64,000 nt of DNA from Agrypnia vestita (GCA_016648135.1 JADDOH010004200.1:62001-126000), one strand, 5' to 3'. Shown: positions 23,893-37,700, counted from the stretch's first letter. Program-made: numbers and translations. The notes: generated by a model not told the origin, from the letters alone.

Positions 23893-24032
23893 ATCATGGG
23901 TGGAATCGTGAAAGTTACATTGTGTAGGGACCACTTAAATCAGCTTAAGACATAACAGGTCGTAAGCCCCATAAATACTCAAAGAAACTCTCATACATAT
24001 TTTCCTAAATAAATAGCATAGTCTATGTGAGA
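23893..24032 (+). repeat. dispersed ~140-bp repeat (GTTACATTGT family), copy 2
   Basis: Same block order as 14257-14395: GGTGGAATCGTGAAAGTTAC, CCACTTAAATCAGCTT, GGTCGTAAGCCCC, TCTATGTGAGA. Confidence 0.6.
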
Positions 24033-24035
24033 TAT

Positions 24036-25880
24036 CTCCAATTTGTCTTTGTTAATGATGATCCCTCTGGGGACAAAAACCAGTTGTTGTGTTCTTAAAA
24101 ATTTGAACGTACCTACTCAAAAAATATTATAAATTATTTATGTCGAAAATATAAACAATGTTCACATAAATGTTAATAATTGCTAGATAGTACTAAGCGT
24201 GCACTAGTTTCAATTTTTCATTTCCTTATCCTTATCCTGGAAGCCCGCCTTGCTCCAGGATCCAGCATTGATGCATATTGGAGAAAGACACTGACCCCTC
24301 GTAGTCGATATGCCACAGCTCGCTAAAGCCATTATTATTATATGTAATATTTTTTATGTTAATATTTATTTTTTCGCTACGCACCTTATCTTTCTTTTTT
24401 TATGCATCCTACTTATGTACTAATACTTATTTTTTATGTTAATAATTATTACTTTGATAATTATCAATTAATACAGTAACAATTATAATAAAAATAATTA
24501 ATAAGTATTACTTACTTTTTCGCTTCGCACCATGTCCTTCCTGCTTTGTGTGCCCTATTAATTTGAATAATTCTTGCTATATACCCATTTCTTTATATAT
24601 CTTACCTATTATGTACCTGCATGTGATAATTTCTGTTTATATGTCCGTATCCTCTTATATTTTTAAATATCGCTTGTATCATAATTGAATATATGTATAC
24701 TTAAATGGAATGTGTGGGACTGCGCTAAGATCCCCATATACTGGAATAAAGTTTATTATTGTTTATTATGGTTATATTATTTCCTACGTTGAAATATCGT
24801 CGAGGGCCGCCTTCAGGGCCGGATATTAATTTTCGGTAAAAGTGTCAATTTTAGGCCAAAATGTAAGCCAAGGTCAACACACGAGTAATGAAACGTTGCA
24901 GTATAACGATTTTTGAGCTCATTCTTCTGTAAAAATAATAACACCACCTTCAGAGGTCTATTTAACTATAGTCGAAGCATCTACAAGTTCTTTCTATGTT
25001 GTACCTCTTTTTATGTTTTATTTTACCTTGTTAATTTGTTAGACAAGATACCCACACAGTTACAAGAAGAAATGTAAATAAATGTCTTAGAGCAGGTGTT
25101 GACAAGGGGTAGATTTACTTTTTATCATTTTCCTAATATATGAAAGTTAGAAATCATAAATTTTCTATTATTCCAAAAAAAATCGATTCTCGACATCAAG
25201 ATTTTTCCACGGTGCCGTAATATATTGTCCCTCTGCGAATGCGTCTTAGTCCCTCTACGAATCCATGCGAACTTGTCAATATTATCTCCTTGGAAATATT
25301 TTTCCAACCAGTTTATAACAAACTTTCACATGAAGCAAACATATTGTGGCTACATAATTATAATTTAAATAAAACAAGTAACAATAACAATTATTGTATA
25401 CACCAAAGACCATGTTCTATTTCTCTGCCTGTTCAATGTTTTCCTAACTTGTTATAATTCTGTTTTAATTATTATATATTTTCTCCAAATAAAAGAAAAA
25501 GGATTGTACCACAGATTTAATACATTCATCAACAAATTCGTTTGACACAAACTATCACCACATTGACAGTTTCAACTCGACGATAAGAGACATAAAACAA
25601 ACAATATCTACACCACCACACCCAAACTAATTCGTACAATTTATCTTCCCTTCTACTCCCGTCCCACATTACCCTCCACCCTGTCCACTCGCTGTTAAAA
25701 TTATTTTACTACGTCACACTTGTTCTAATAAATTACCATACCCTAATAAATTACTATACTCAGTGGAAAATTTGTAATTGGCATAATTTTAATATCCATT
25801 ATTTTATATTTGTTAATATGTTAATATGCTGTTAATTTTCCCTAAAATAAATAAATTTAAAAAATAATAATTTACAAGAA
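24036..25880. other. no gene recognised; probable transposon 3' end near 24230-24770
   Basis: The stretch at 24230-24340 (CTGGAAGCCCGCCTTGCTCC) and the short run CTGGAATAAAGTTTATTATTG at 24740 look like pieces of an inserted element ending in a poly(A)-signal-like motif. The remainder is A/T-rich. Confidence 0.3.
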
Positions 25881-26679
25881 CAGTGGTCGCCAAAGTGATG
25901 GTCCGCGAGAAAATTTCGCTGGTCCGCAGAAAAATGTGGACATTATATGCATTTTGAATGAACAACAAACCAACCCGGAAAAATAAGTGACTCGCACAGA
26001 TGAAAGATGCAAGGTGAATGAAATCGCCTCAGTCTCGTAAGACGTGTAGCTACCTGCATTGCACATATTTTACCTGTTAGGACCATCTTGAAAGACTGTG
26101 AAACGCACGTAAAATACCTCGAAATTCCAACTGGGAAAGTAAAAGAATGCTGTTAATAAAGTTTTTATAATTTGGTTACAATTAATAGTTTTTAACTAGG
26201 TGCATTTTACTTGTTATTTGATCACCTTTTTCTAAATATATTTAACACTAAAAAATTCTATCAGTGGTCCGGGAGGTTTAAAATAATGAATTTAGTGGTC
26301 CGTGAGGTCCTAAAGTTTGGCGGGCCAATGGTCCCTTCATCAGGATACAACGTATACGATATATTCTGATGAAGGTACCATTGACCCCGAAACATGTTGG
26401 TATTTTCAATAATTACTGGTGTAAACTAAGTATATTCTCGTTAATTAATTATAGTTATATTTATTCAACCCTGATGAAAGTTCAAACCTGAGTTGATATT
26501 AGCTGGTTATAAATTTTAAAAAGTGATGTTTAAAGAAAATATCAGTTTATTATAACATGTAAGAAATGCTCTTTAGAAAACACTGCAACGAGAGCCACTG
26601 TCTTCACTCATTTTTTTCCATAGTTTTTTTTTCTAAAAATCAGTAAAGTGCGCCTGGTGACATACTTTGGGAACCACTG
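25881..26679. mobile_element. hAT-like (Charlie-type) element, 799 bp
   Basis: The left end CAGTGGTCGCCAAAG and right end CTTTGGGAACCACTG are imperfect inverted repeats of the CAGTGGTTCCCAAAG type seen in hAT elements. TGGTCCGCGAG-like text recurs inside (25898, 26272, 26299). No convincing 8-bp target duplication was seen, so it may be old or composite. No transposase ORF remains. Confidence 0.55.
26322..26388. repeat. imperfect inverted repeat around a CTGATGAAG motif
   Basis: GGGCCAATGGTCCCTTCATC faces GATGAAGGTACCATTGACCC with about 26 bases between. The right arm begins the hammerhead-core-like string discussed in the findings. Confidence 0.6.
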
Positions 26680-27369
26680 CTCTAGATAATTGGTTGGGGT
26701 TCTTTTATCATATCGTCGAGGTTAGTGCATATCATCGTAGGTATATACCGTAGGTAAATAGCGCGTATCTACACTAGACCCAGTTTTACAGAAGAAGGCT
26801 AAAACTTTGTAACTTTCTTATTTCAATGGCTACTAATCTGTTCTATCTGTTCTAATAATTCTGTTCTATGCACTGGTCGATCGCAACAGGCTGGCCCAAT
26901 CAGGATCTTACACGCACTACCGCGAAATCTCAAATTGGCTACATTTGTCAAATACGCCTAATCCAATGCTATTTACATAATACAATGCGTATTTGCACTA
27001 TCCCCGACGATATGCGTCCCAAAAATGAGGCAGGTACCTAAGGTGGAATTCAAAAGTTTTAGATTATCTAGAAAAAACATAATTTTAACGGATTTAGATT
27101 CCTCAGCTCATTTGACTCCTTTCTCTGTATTTATATCAAGAGAGGGAGGGGGTGGCGCGGCTCAAGAAGGAGAAATTCGTCGCAGAGTCCCAATTTAAAT
27201 AAAACTCGAGCGAAAATAATTTCTTAAAATGTCTGCAGGATTGCAAATTACTCCGTTAAAGTATTTTTAGAAAGTTGTGATCATAAATAGGACAAAAATA
27301 ATTGTGTATTTGTTTTTTGGAATATAATCCATAATAAAGAATAGGATAAAATTTAAATAAAAGGTAACC

Positions 27370-27663
27370 CATAAAAACCAAGTTTTTATTATACTCCCTT
27401 TCTTTGTAAAATATAACAACAATTAAAGACGAATTAAAACATATAACATAACACTAAACTTACAGTAATTTAATATATTTCTAAAATGTCAGATGTTTTG
27501 AGCTTTGATAAGAAACTTCATGCTTTGAAGATTAAATTCTAAAAACATTTGTCAGACAATTTAAATTTTCGAAATTCGTAGTGAAGTACCTATTATGTAT
27601 ACCGACATACATGCAACCCGGCAAGCAAGCAAGCAGACGCCACGAGTTAATATAAAGGGAGTA
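27370..27663 (-). repeat. TACTCCCTTT...AAAGGGAGTA repeat family, copy 3 (reversed)
   Basis: The flank CCATAAAAACCAAGTTTTTA precedes TACTCCCTTTC (27392). The other end reads GCAGACGCCACGAGTTAATA then TAAAGGGAGTA, matching 11376-11420 in reverse. Interior differs. Confidence 0.55.
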
Positions 27664-27951
27664 AAAAAAATGTTTTTAATTATCATATTTAATTCTTTAT
27701 TACCATTTTCATATTCATTTTTTATTATCATGTCATCATAATTTATCTAGCTTTGCTAAATTTAAAAGAAAACTGTTGCCATACTGTACATTGTAGGTAA
27801 GTAAAGGAGCAATAATAATTAGGTTAATTTTATACTTTTGTATTTTGCAATTCCTTGTGATTATTCATTGTGGATATTATTAAACGAATTAACTTAGTTT
27901 ATCATCACTTAATTTTTGGTAAAAACCAACGGTTTCGGAAACAACGTTCCT

Positions 27952-28000
27952 TCGTCAGGGTATACTTAATACTAAATATTAAGTAGGTGTACCCTGACAT
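27952..28000. repeat. hairpin TCAGGGTA...TACCCTGA
   Basis: TCAGGGTATACTTAAT is followed by a short loop and the near-complement ATTAAGTAGGTGTACCCTGA. It abuts the reverse-strand hammerhead-core-like motif at 27932-27958. Confidence 0.6.
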
Positions 28001-28305
28001 TCGTATAATTATATAGCTAAATTTTGTTCTGAGGGTACATTTTACAAGTAGCAAAATGAACCAACAAACGAAACAACTTTATTTCTGTTCTCAGAAATTA
28101 TAAATTAGAATTAGTTTCAGAATTTTGCAACTTTATGACATTTGCATAAGTAGGTACCTACCGTGAATTGTAATTTGGTATATATTTTTTTATTTGTTTT
28201 AAGTGCTTATCCGACTATTTTAATGACATAAAAATTATTAACCTTCAAGTTCAGTATGTCTAACAATGTGTAACGTCAAAGGATCGTTAATATTAAAAAA
28301 AAATA

Positions 28306-28537
28306 GAGGAAGTTGTACTATGTAGGTACACGCGTTAGAAGTTATACTTCTTTGGCGCGATTGGATATTTACTTACATATTGTTTAAAATTGTATGAGAG
28401 AGAAGATAAATATAACTGATAACACTTTAATATAGTTAAATTATTAACACATATTTGTTTTTGATGTGGTGCAAATGTAACTATTGGTTTGTGATAGTTA
28501 AAATAAGAGATAAATATCTTCGAATCGACGTCTCACG
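28306..28537 (+). repeat. dispersed ~250-bp repeat, copy 2
   Basis: Same orientation and block order as 5069-5352, including GTTATACTTCTTTGG, GATAACACTTTAAT and TTCGAATCGAC. Confidence 0.55.
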
Positions 28538-30344
28538 ATGATGATAGAAAATTATTAATTACTAAAAATTATTTAATCATTAATTAATTTAATTATTTAT
28601 TTTTGAATTATGTCTGAATTTCGCCCATCTACCTAATCTTTAACAAAGAAAATCACTCCAAATCATTTTCTCGGAAATCATTTCAAATACATTTAAATTA
28701 TGTATTAATCTCTACATATGAGTGCTTTTTCGCTACGACAGAGATTTACTTGTATGGATATGCTATATACGCCCTAAATATGCTCTAGGTCTGCGTAAAT
28801 ACTTAACTTTAACCACAAATTTTCCTTTTGGATGAAAAAAAAAACAATGGTTGTTGTTAAGAGTTTTTATTATATAGAGGTTAGGCTATTGTTCATAGAG
28901 GGATCGCCTTCCAATATGACATTAGGTAATGTCAATTCTGGTCATTGATGATCTGATGATTCACCAGCATTTCCAGGCGTTTCACTGACACACGATTTTT
29001 AAAGAGCTTATCCAATATCGTTATGTTCGTGTTTTTTCAATTTTTGACAACGAATATCGACTTTTCGGACGAATATCGATCAAAAATTTCGACAAATATC
29101 AACATGGACGAATATTACGAGTCCACTGTACTAACGTGATATAATTAAAGGATATTTACATTTTTTTAAGTTTGAACAAGTATCCTAGGCCAAGCTACAG
29201 GCTTGTAATTCTACAAGTATCACTACTCACTGGAAAATGAATGCATTTCTCGGCAGTAGTAGAACGATTTTCCTTGGGAGAGTAATTTCCAACCCAATTA
29301 GGTGTCACTCACTACGAGGCGACGAGCGGAAGCCTTCCTACGCCATTTAGTTTGTGGTTAATTAATTAAACTGATGAGCCCTTCGCGCCAATTTAGCGAT
29401 GGTTTAAGGGTGCACTTTCAATACTAATTAATCTTGTACTATGTTTATGGTATCATGTACATAATGAGCGTTATTATTATTCATTTAGATTAAAAGGTAT
29501 ACGCCAGATTAGATTTTTTTTAAATAATCTCTTCATATCGCCGTTTCGAGCGGCCGCGTAATAAATAAAATAACAAATAAAATCCGATAAAAATACCTAC
29601 ACATAAATGGGATCTAGGTATATAAATATTATTTAGTAAGATATTAGTTTTTGCCACATAACTTGAAGAATATATTTGAAATAGTACATCGCTTTTATAT
29701 TAGAATACGAAGCGTTTTGAAAACATCAACAAATGTAATTCTGTCTTGAAATTTATACCTTTAATCAATTGTTTTTTAACATTTTGTAATTTGTTGGATA
29801 CCGTTTGTAGTAAATCTTGGCTTTAGAACATAGGAAACTTTACTTTCCATATTAAAAATTTTTTCTGGCACTCTGAATACGAATTTAACTTTCACGGTAA
29901 TTTTTAAATTACGTTTAATTTAAAAATTACCGCTTTAATTTTAAAATTTCTAATAATGCCTGTATTATCTTAGTTATGACAAAAAATATTCAGTTTATTA
30001 GTTTTCCATTAGTGTAAATTTTCTAGGATGTAGTTTAAAAGTGCTCCAATCTCTTGTAGGTACATATATCTTTTGAATATAAAACACAAGGTTTTCGTAA
30101 AAAAAACGCCGAAGATGAATTAGTAGTGAAAGTGCCATCTCGATGCATTTGAATAAAGGTCCCGAATGTGTGTCGGTGTGCGGTTCTCGTTAATTATTTA
30201 GAGAATAAAATCACGCACAAAAGGACAATTGGGAATATGTGAACCACAATCTGACCCTCTCGGACTCCAGAGAGTACTACGACACGGAGGATAATGGAGG
30301 CTTTGCTTGTAGCTGACTTACCGATTCAAGATATATTATATATC
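28538..30344. other. no gene recognised
   Basis: A/T-rich sequence without supported exons. It may be intron of the RING gene if that gene begins upstream. Confidence 0.35.
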
Positions 30345-30492
30345 TATGTGTCACAGAAACGAAGCCACTTACATGGGGAAGTATGTATGGAAGTCTTTGG
30401 GTGTTTACAGGACTCACGACCAATCACGTGGCTGGTTTAAGTGATCACTTTACACAATGTAGCCTTCACCAATTCGACCCATGATTGACCAC
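30345..30492 (-). repeat. dispersed ~140-bp repeat (GTTACATTGT family), copy 3 (reversed)
   Basis: Reverse strand gives GGTCAATCATGGGTCGAATT, ACATTGTGTAAAGTGATCAC, TTAAACCAGC and TCTGTGACAC in the order of the other copies. Confidence 0.6.
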
Positions 30493-30790
30493 CATATCTA
30501 TCAAATTTTTGGAAGTTGTATGATGTATGTTATTTATGAAACACAATTCATTTTAACTTACGCTAACGTCATCTCTAGTTAAAGTTTGTCATCCCTATGA
30601 ACTATATTATAGGTGTTCTCACCCAAAGACTTCCATACCTACTTTGCCTTATACATAGTTTTGTCTCTGAGACATCTATAATATATCTGGATTAATGACA
30701 AAAAGGACAAAAATCCAGTAATTGTGTTCTCGAAAATTTTTAATATGTTCAAAATACTGTGACTTACCAATTGTTCTGTTTTGTTTCCAG

Positions 30791-30853
30791 GACAAGTTGC
30801 TGAACAAATTGGAAGAAAATGAGCCAGAGCTGGCCACCTGCCAGGAAGAAGAG
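30791..30853 (+). CDS. RING gene exon a (acidic segment)
   Basis: Acceptor TTTGTTTCCAG precedes 21 in-frame codons (DKLLNKLEENEPELATCQEE plus one Glu), and the donor is GAG|GTGAGA. Phase 0 at both ends. Acidic, probably helical. It must have coding sequence upstream because it has no Met start. It is placed in this gene by strand, phase and position only. Confidence 0.65.
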
Positions 30854-31704
30854 GTGAGACAGCGTTATCAATTATAAATTTGGATGACAGTTGCACCTAA
30901 TTTATGGGTATTTATCTCCAACAGTAATTTTAGGCGATATATCGAGGGTAGAAAGCCAAAAGGGAGGGCGTTAGCGATTATTTCGAACTTTACAGGAGAG
31001 CAAATGAAAGTTCTTCTGGTTTGTGTCTTCTGGGATATTTCTATTTTTTTATTATATTTATTTATTTATCTTCATCTTGACAAATGACAGAAAAAGGAGC
31101 CGCTCATCTCACTAGGAAGAACCTGTGCCGAGATGAGCAGCTGAACAATATAGTGAGAACAAAATAATAAAGATATAAAACAAAATACTTTGTTTTTTAT
31201 GCCGTGTTTTTACGATCTTTCTTATATATGTATTAAACGATTCCCATATTTGTTAATCCAAAACACATATGGAAATCGTTTAGTAATAAAAGAAACATTG
31301 ACAAAATCAGATTGACAGAACTTTATTTTGCTCTCCTGTAAAATTCGAAATAATCACTAACGCCCTTTTGGCTTTCTAGCCTGGATTATGCCTATTCTAC
31401 CACTAGAAGTGCATCGGCGCTAGCCGCTTTTGACACTTTTACTATGTACCTACTTGTACTAGGGCTTGGGTATACAAATACCGTTTTTTAAAAAAAAGGT
31501 TTTCAAATTTAATTATTTCATAAAACCCAATTGTACCCGTTTTCGAAGTTTTACAAAAAAAAAACAATTTTACACTAAAATATCGAATGATACAAGTTTT
31601 TTAAAATTTGTTTTATTAAACCTAAAAATTATAATAAAACAAAACATGATTAAGTAATTGATTTGATTTCATATAAAATTTATTTAAACTCGAAAAATAG
31701 ACAA

Positions 31705-31739
<35 letters not shown>

Positions 31740-34700
31740 TGATCGGTTGTAAGAGAATGTAATAGAGCTTAGATTTTTGCATTTTCCATAAATAAAAAGT
31801 TGTTTTTGGGAAAACCTTTACTATATAATACAGGGTGTCTCATAGCTAATAAAAAAACTTTACAGTTGGAATCCTGACTTGATAATGAGTCGAAAATGTT
31901 CAAGCAACCATGGTAACCATAACCAATATTAATAGTTATAGTTACGGTGATACCTATGCAATATCAAAGTTTGAATTTATTTTTCAATATTTCTGACTTA
32001 TTTTCTGCAAAAAGTTGAACAATTATTACAGTAATTTATATGGATTTTGAAAAATTCATTCGCTGAATAAAATGATAAAAACCCTGCAAAAATTGAAAAA
32101 ATATTTTTTTACCAAGTTATTATTATTTTATTTGAGTTGTATTGAAGCGAATGGATTTTTTGTAATCAATAGAAGTTACTGTAGTGATAGTTCAACATCA
32201 AAAAAAAAAAGTCAGAAATATTGAAAAAAAATGCAAACTTAGATGTCGCATGTCTCCATAACTCAAAATAAGCTAAACGCTTGTGCTACGAGAATAGGAT
32301 TAACTTGATGATGCCCTGGAATGGGGCTCGAGGTCACCAGGCGAGTGTCATGATCACACCAACAAGCTATTTATCAATATGTTACGAAAATATACAATTT
32401 TTCAATTTACTTACTGCACAAGACTGTAAAGCCAACATCAACGACATACACATGCGTCGGTGAAATAAAGAATTAAATGTCGCTTCCAAGCGCATTCTAA
32501 ACGCTGAGCATCGGTTGCACACTTTTTCTATTATCGTTCATTTCTCGCCATCTAAGAAGTCATTCCACATATACTTGTTTACACGGTTCTCATTTCCTCA
32601 AACAGCCCAGACATAGTTCTTTGTCTAAACGCTTGCGGCAAATTTTTCATTGAGCATTTATAACTACTAATTTGTCATGTTTCTCAACATAATTGTCATG
32701 GTTTTCTATATATCGCCAGTACCAAGTATCTTGGAATATTCATCAGCCATTTGGACACCTCATTGTAGAACACAAGTTGCAACAATCGAAAGAGTGTAGA
32801 AAAAATTTCTACATATTTTGTCCTACGAAACTGATCAACACAGAAATCATAACTATGAGCCTGCCTTGCCTTTTTTAAAATGCGCAAACTTGTAGAACTC
32901 CACTGAGTATCTTACTACAACTGTAGCTACTGATTATTTTTCTTTCTTTGTCTGACATTAATTTTATAGAGTTCTCTTGTTCTCTCTTCTCTCTCTTCTC
33001 TCTCTTTTTATAGAGAGTTCTTATTTCTTTTCTTTTCTTCTATATTCTTTTATAGAGACTTTTTATAGAGAGTTCTCTATAAAAAGTCAGCATCCTAATA
33101 ATGTTGGTTATTTTTCTCCAATCACAAGAATGTATCGTACATGTATTAAGCATTGTGCTCACCCTAAAATTGATGCTGATATTCTTGCAGACAACCCATC
33201 ATTTAAAAAGTCACCCCTAAATGACTTCCATTTTCTTGACAATAATCCGAACCCCTAGAACACAAAATATCAAAATCAATTCTTTATTTATGATAATTCT
33301 ATTATGTTTAACAACCACAACAATCGACCTTAAATTTTCGATGTTCTTGTTACTCTATATCAATAATAATTGTAAACAATTTTATTTTGTACACTTGCTT
33401 GCCACTTCCACTGTGCACGCTTAATTGCTGTGCATGTCATGTGCCCATTTCATAGATGATCCCATTTGCATTGAGACTTTTAATATATTGTTGTATGTAT
33501 TTTTACCTATTATTTATTATTAGTCGGCCGTAATCTGAAATAAGCAGTATTGCTATATAACCATAACATTGAAATATTGCTTATTTCAGAATACTGACAA
33601 ATGTCTCAAAAAATCATAGCGATCCTTGTAGCCCAGTGGGCACGACACTGGCTCTCACACCGAGGGTTCCAGGTTTGATTCCCAGTGAGCTCACAATATT
33701 AATCTGTGTGATTAAAAAATTATTGAAAAAAAAAGAAAATCCGCCAAGACACTACATCAATTGGTTTTCGTGTTCATTTTAATGCAGCAATGTGAACATC
33801 AAAAATAAAAGTAGAAAGCTCACAATACTGTTTGAAATGAATTTGTAAAACAAATCATTTCAGTGTGTGATATGCGTGAACGCCAAGGCCACAATGCAGA
33901 CATCCCCCTGTGGGCACCGCGTGGTCTGCCGCAAATGCTTCGTGAAGACCATCCAGATGGCCGTCAGCCAGCGGCTCCTACCACTTCGATGTGTCATCTG
34001 CAGAGCCAAGATCCTGCGCCTCAAGCAGAGTCTGCCCACCAGCAAGAGCTGGCAGGTCAGTTACTCCACATTAATTAAGTTTAAAGGTACAATTTAAGTC
34101 TCAGGGTGCTTCTACATGGAAGAAACATTACTCTCTCTAGTTGACAGTGATGGTCGGAATGCATTAGTTGCACACCATGAATATCAGTTCGCTCCGCAAT
34201 AATATATAAAACATATTATGTTTTATCCTTTAACCGAATTTTAAGTGATTCACCCATTCAAAGGCATCCTTAAATATTATATGTCTCTAAAAATACAGGT
34301 TCATGTTTGATGGAAATCTCATACTGAACTCTTTTTTACACGATTTTTGAAACACAGTGACCACAAAAAATAACAAATAATATATTTTTGCACAAATTTT
34401 TTATTCTAACACGATTCCAAAAATTTATTTTAAACTTAAAGCAATTAAAAATTTTAATATTTCAATATACCTATACATATGGTTTTTTAATGTTGGGAGC
34501 ACATTTACGCTTTCTTATGTATAGTAAATCTTTTTTGTATGGTTTTTGTTGGATCATATTGTGTTAAAAAGAATTGGGTGTACACAAGAATAGTTTTATT
34601 AAAGTGGCAGATATTTTAATTATGATTCAAGATGTTACCTCAACAAATTTTTGGCATTCATTATGGTTTTGTAGCACTAAAAAACCAGTTTTTTCAAACA

Positions 34701-37700
34701 TTTCAAAGTCGAAATGTACTCTGTTGTCGTTTTTGGACTTGGTTATACCTAGTCCAAAATCATCACTGGAGATTATGTTTGTTTTCTTGTATTAAACGAG
34801 TCTTCAATGTATAGGTTCCGGGATCCGCGAGCACTTACTCCATGGGAAAAGCCTGGGGTCTGCCAGGATCAACCAGCGCCTACTCTGTGGGAGCTCACTC
34901 TGTGCCCAACTCCGCCAGCCTCTATTCCATGACGAGCGGGTCGTCTTCATTTTCAGGCATGTACCTACCTTTTATTCTGATGTTTCCCGTGTTTGCAGAC
35001 AGAGCTAGTCCACAATACTTCACTTCACAGATTCATGCCTAAATTATGAATCAAAAATGTTCAAGCAACAATGATCCAATATCAATACCAATTACCGAGA
35101 AGTAGCTCGTTGGCCTTGTGGTTAGGACTCTCACCTCGTGATCCAGAGGTCACGGGTTCAAACCTCACTCTAGACCAGCAAGTTAGTTCTATTTTCATAG
35201 TATAAGCGTTTAGCTTAGTTTGACAATAGTAAGAATATTGATATGACACGTATTCCGTGTTTGCATCTTTATTTAAAAAAAAAATAGTTATAGAGATAAG
35301 CGACTTCAAACCTTGTATTTTTTTTTCAATATTTCAATGACAATTTCGACATTTTGATCACCTTCCTATAACATTCATTCATACAAAATTGAAAGAATGC
35401 AGCATTAGTTTCTTAGATTCGTAAACCATAAGTTACGTATTCTATTTAATAATCTTGACTACAATTATTTAATGCAATTACTTATTTTAACAGACCTATT
35501 GCAGCGTAGAAAATTTATGGCATTCTATTTTTATTTAACACAACAAATGGGATTGTGGATTGCCCAGATTTGGTGAACATGATTAATAATCGTATATCCT
35601 GCCGTTATGATACGAGGTATCATGCTCCATTTCATGAAGATGTTTCTCACTCTAATTTTATGAACAACTCATGTAAACAAAGATTTGGTAATGTCCAAGC
35701 AAATGTTCAAGCTATGTAGGTATCTCTGACCTTAATATTGTTTATTTCATTTTATTTTATTTGCCTTGTCTGTTTCATTTTAAATTTTTTTAACTTTTGT
35801 TTTTTTTAAGTATGTGACTAGGGATTTTCTTTCTTGCACTGCATTATTAATTATTACCTACCCTATATTTGTTTCTTTTAAATATATTTAAGTTATAATG
35901 TTTATTGCACTATTCGTTTTGTAAATTAATAAAATTCTTCAATGTAAAAGTCCTAAGATTGTATAAATAAATGTATTTTTGTTTCACTCTGTATGTATCT
36001 CAACTTGCAGAGATGGTGATCTAGATGAGAAACTCAAATATCGGTTGGAGATTGGTTGAAAGAGATAAAAACTAAAACAATAATTACCTCCTAAAAATCT
36101 CATGAGATTTCTGAAGTCAAATTCATGATGAAATATAAAAATATTAATCAACAAAATGTATCATTATCTATGTAACAATGTCCATCACAATAAATGGCAT
36201 TGTTCTCACTCGCGGCCGAAATATATATTATTCTCTATATGACACAACTACTTATCAAGTTCATTTTTCATGAACATTAGCACATTTACCAAAAATACAA
36301 ATAGTTACATATTAAAGAACTCTTAAACATTAAAAATTTCAAGAAACAAAAATATTCAACATATTTTATAAAAAAAATAATGTTAAAATCTGTAGACAAG
36401 AGAATTAGGCATATGTTTTGATTTATTTACTGCTAGGATATCGCGGTAACTAACTAATGTAAAACTGAAATTAAAATATGTAAAAGTATGTCATTCTTGA
36501 CGGGTTATATTATTTAATATGAGAGTGCGGTGCGCCTTGCAGGGGTGTCTTCTGTTTCATCAAGCAGTGGCGCGAGTGCAAGTGGCTGCCCGCGGGTGTG
36601 CGGTGGTGGGGACTGCGCGGGTGGGTGCTTGGGGGCTGTGCCCCGCCGGATGGCCCCTCCGCTCCGCCAGCCCGGCTCATCTGCTCTGCGTCGCTCCCAG
36701 CATCACTCCATGAAGGTAATAAAAATCTTAAAAAATAAATAAATCATGTCAAGAAATTACTAGGTTGATGGGATTCGCTCGCATCCAGGCTACAAAGAAA
36801 CATCTCTGCATATACTGTGATATATTGAATTATCATGGAATTACATACATTTTTTGTTATATACGCAACTCACAGATATGGATGAATTAACAACTGGATG
36901 TAATCCAACCGATTAAAGTTACTTGTAAATTTTTATTAACATTTTTACCAACAGTCACAAACACAGCGTTGCGTATGTGACCATCCTCTCTTCTGTATGT
37001 TAGAGGAAGGTGCTGCGTCGGAGATAACAGGCAGAAACATAAAATTGATTTGTTTCATTTAGATTAGAGACAGTTGTGTCAAATTTCATAATTTTAAGTT
37101 ACAAAATATAAATAATAAATAAAATAAATATGCTGGATGGAAGATTTTTATATAATTCTCGCATAATGCATTCTCAAATGAATAATTTTAATTATTCATT
37201 AATTTCTTCCCACTTTCAGTTGAGATTGCAAGATTACAGAGGACAAAGCTACTTGAGTGAGATGTCTACGCCTAATGGGAGGTTACCGCCTATTAAAGAG
37301 TTCCAGAGAGATTTCCGTGCTTCCCAGATCACCCACGTGAAGGAGATCCGCAAGGAGTCCAGAACGGCCTCTGTGGGAGCGGTCAAAGAAGGAGATGTCA
37401 CCAAAAGTCCAGCCAGAGTGCCTGTGGGATATGTAACAGTTGGTGCAAATGCAGTTGCTTCCACTTCTACTAGGATAAGGTGATTGAAATGTGTATATAG
37501 AGCTTGAAAAATTGTAATCTTTTGTCCCAATTTATTATATATTTTTATTGCATTAAAATGACAACATTTCTATTTTTTAACTAACTAGTTTTAAATAATT
37601 GTTGGGCAGAAATTGCATCCTGTTTTTATGTCTACATACATATCGACGGCTCCTACGTATAATATCGTAACCCACAAAATTCAATTTTACAGGAGAAGGA

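Larger units (their letters stand above)
30854..33863 (+). other. RING gene intron a-b, filled with repeats
   Basis: Begins GTGAGA and ends TCATTTCAG. Holds a 435-bp MITE, an (AT)n tract, a palindromic CAGGGTGT-family unit, a CT-rich stretch at 32970-33080 with AGAGAGTTCTCTATA palindromes, a 74-bp MITE and a SINE. Confidence 0.6.

Noticed and set aside
33621..33720. Functional tRNA gene from the A- and B-box-like motifs
   Set aside because: The acceptor stem does not pair and two other copies share the non-tRNA 3' part, so it is a SINE. The same applies at 35103, 51313, 56655 and 56815.
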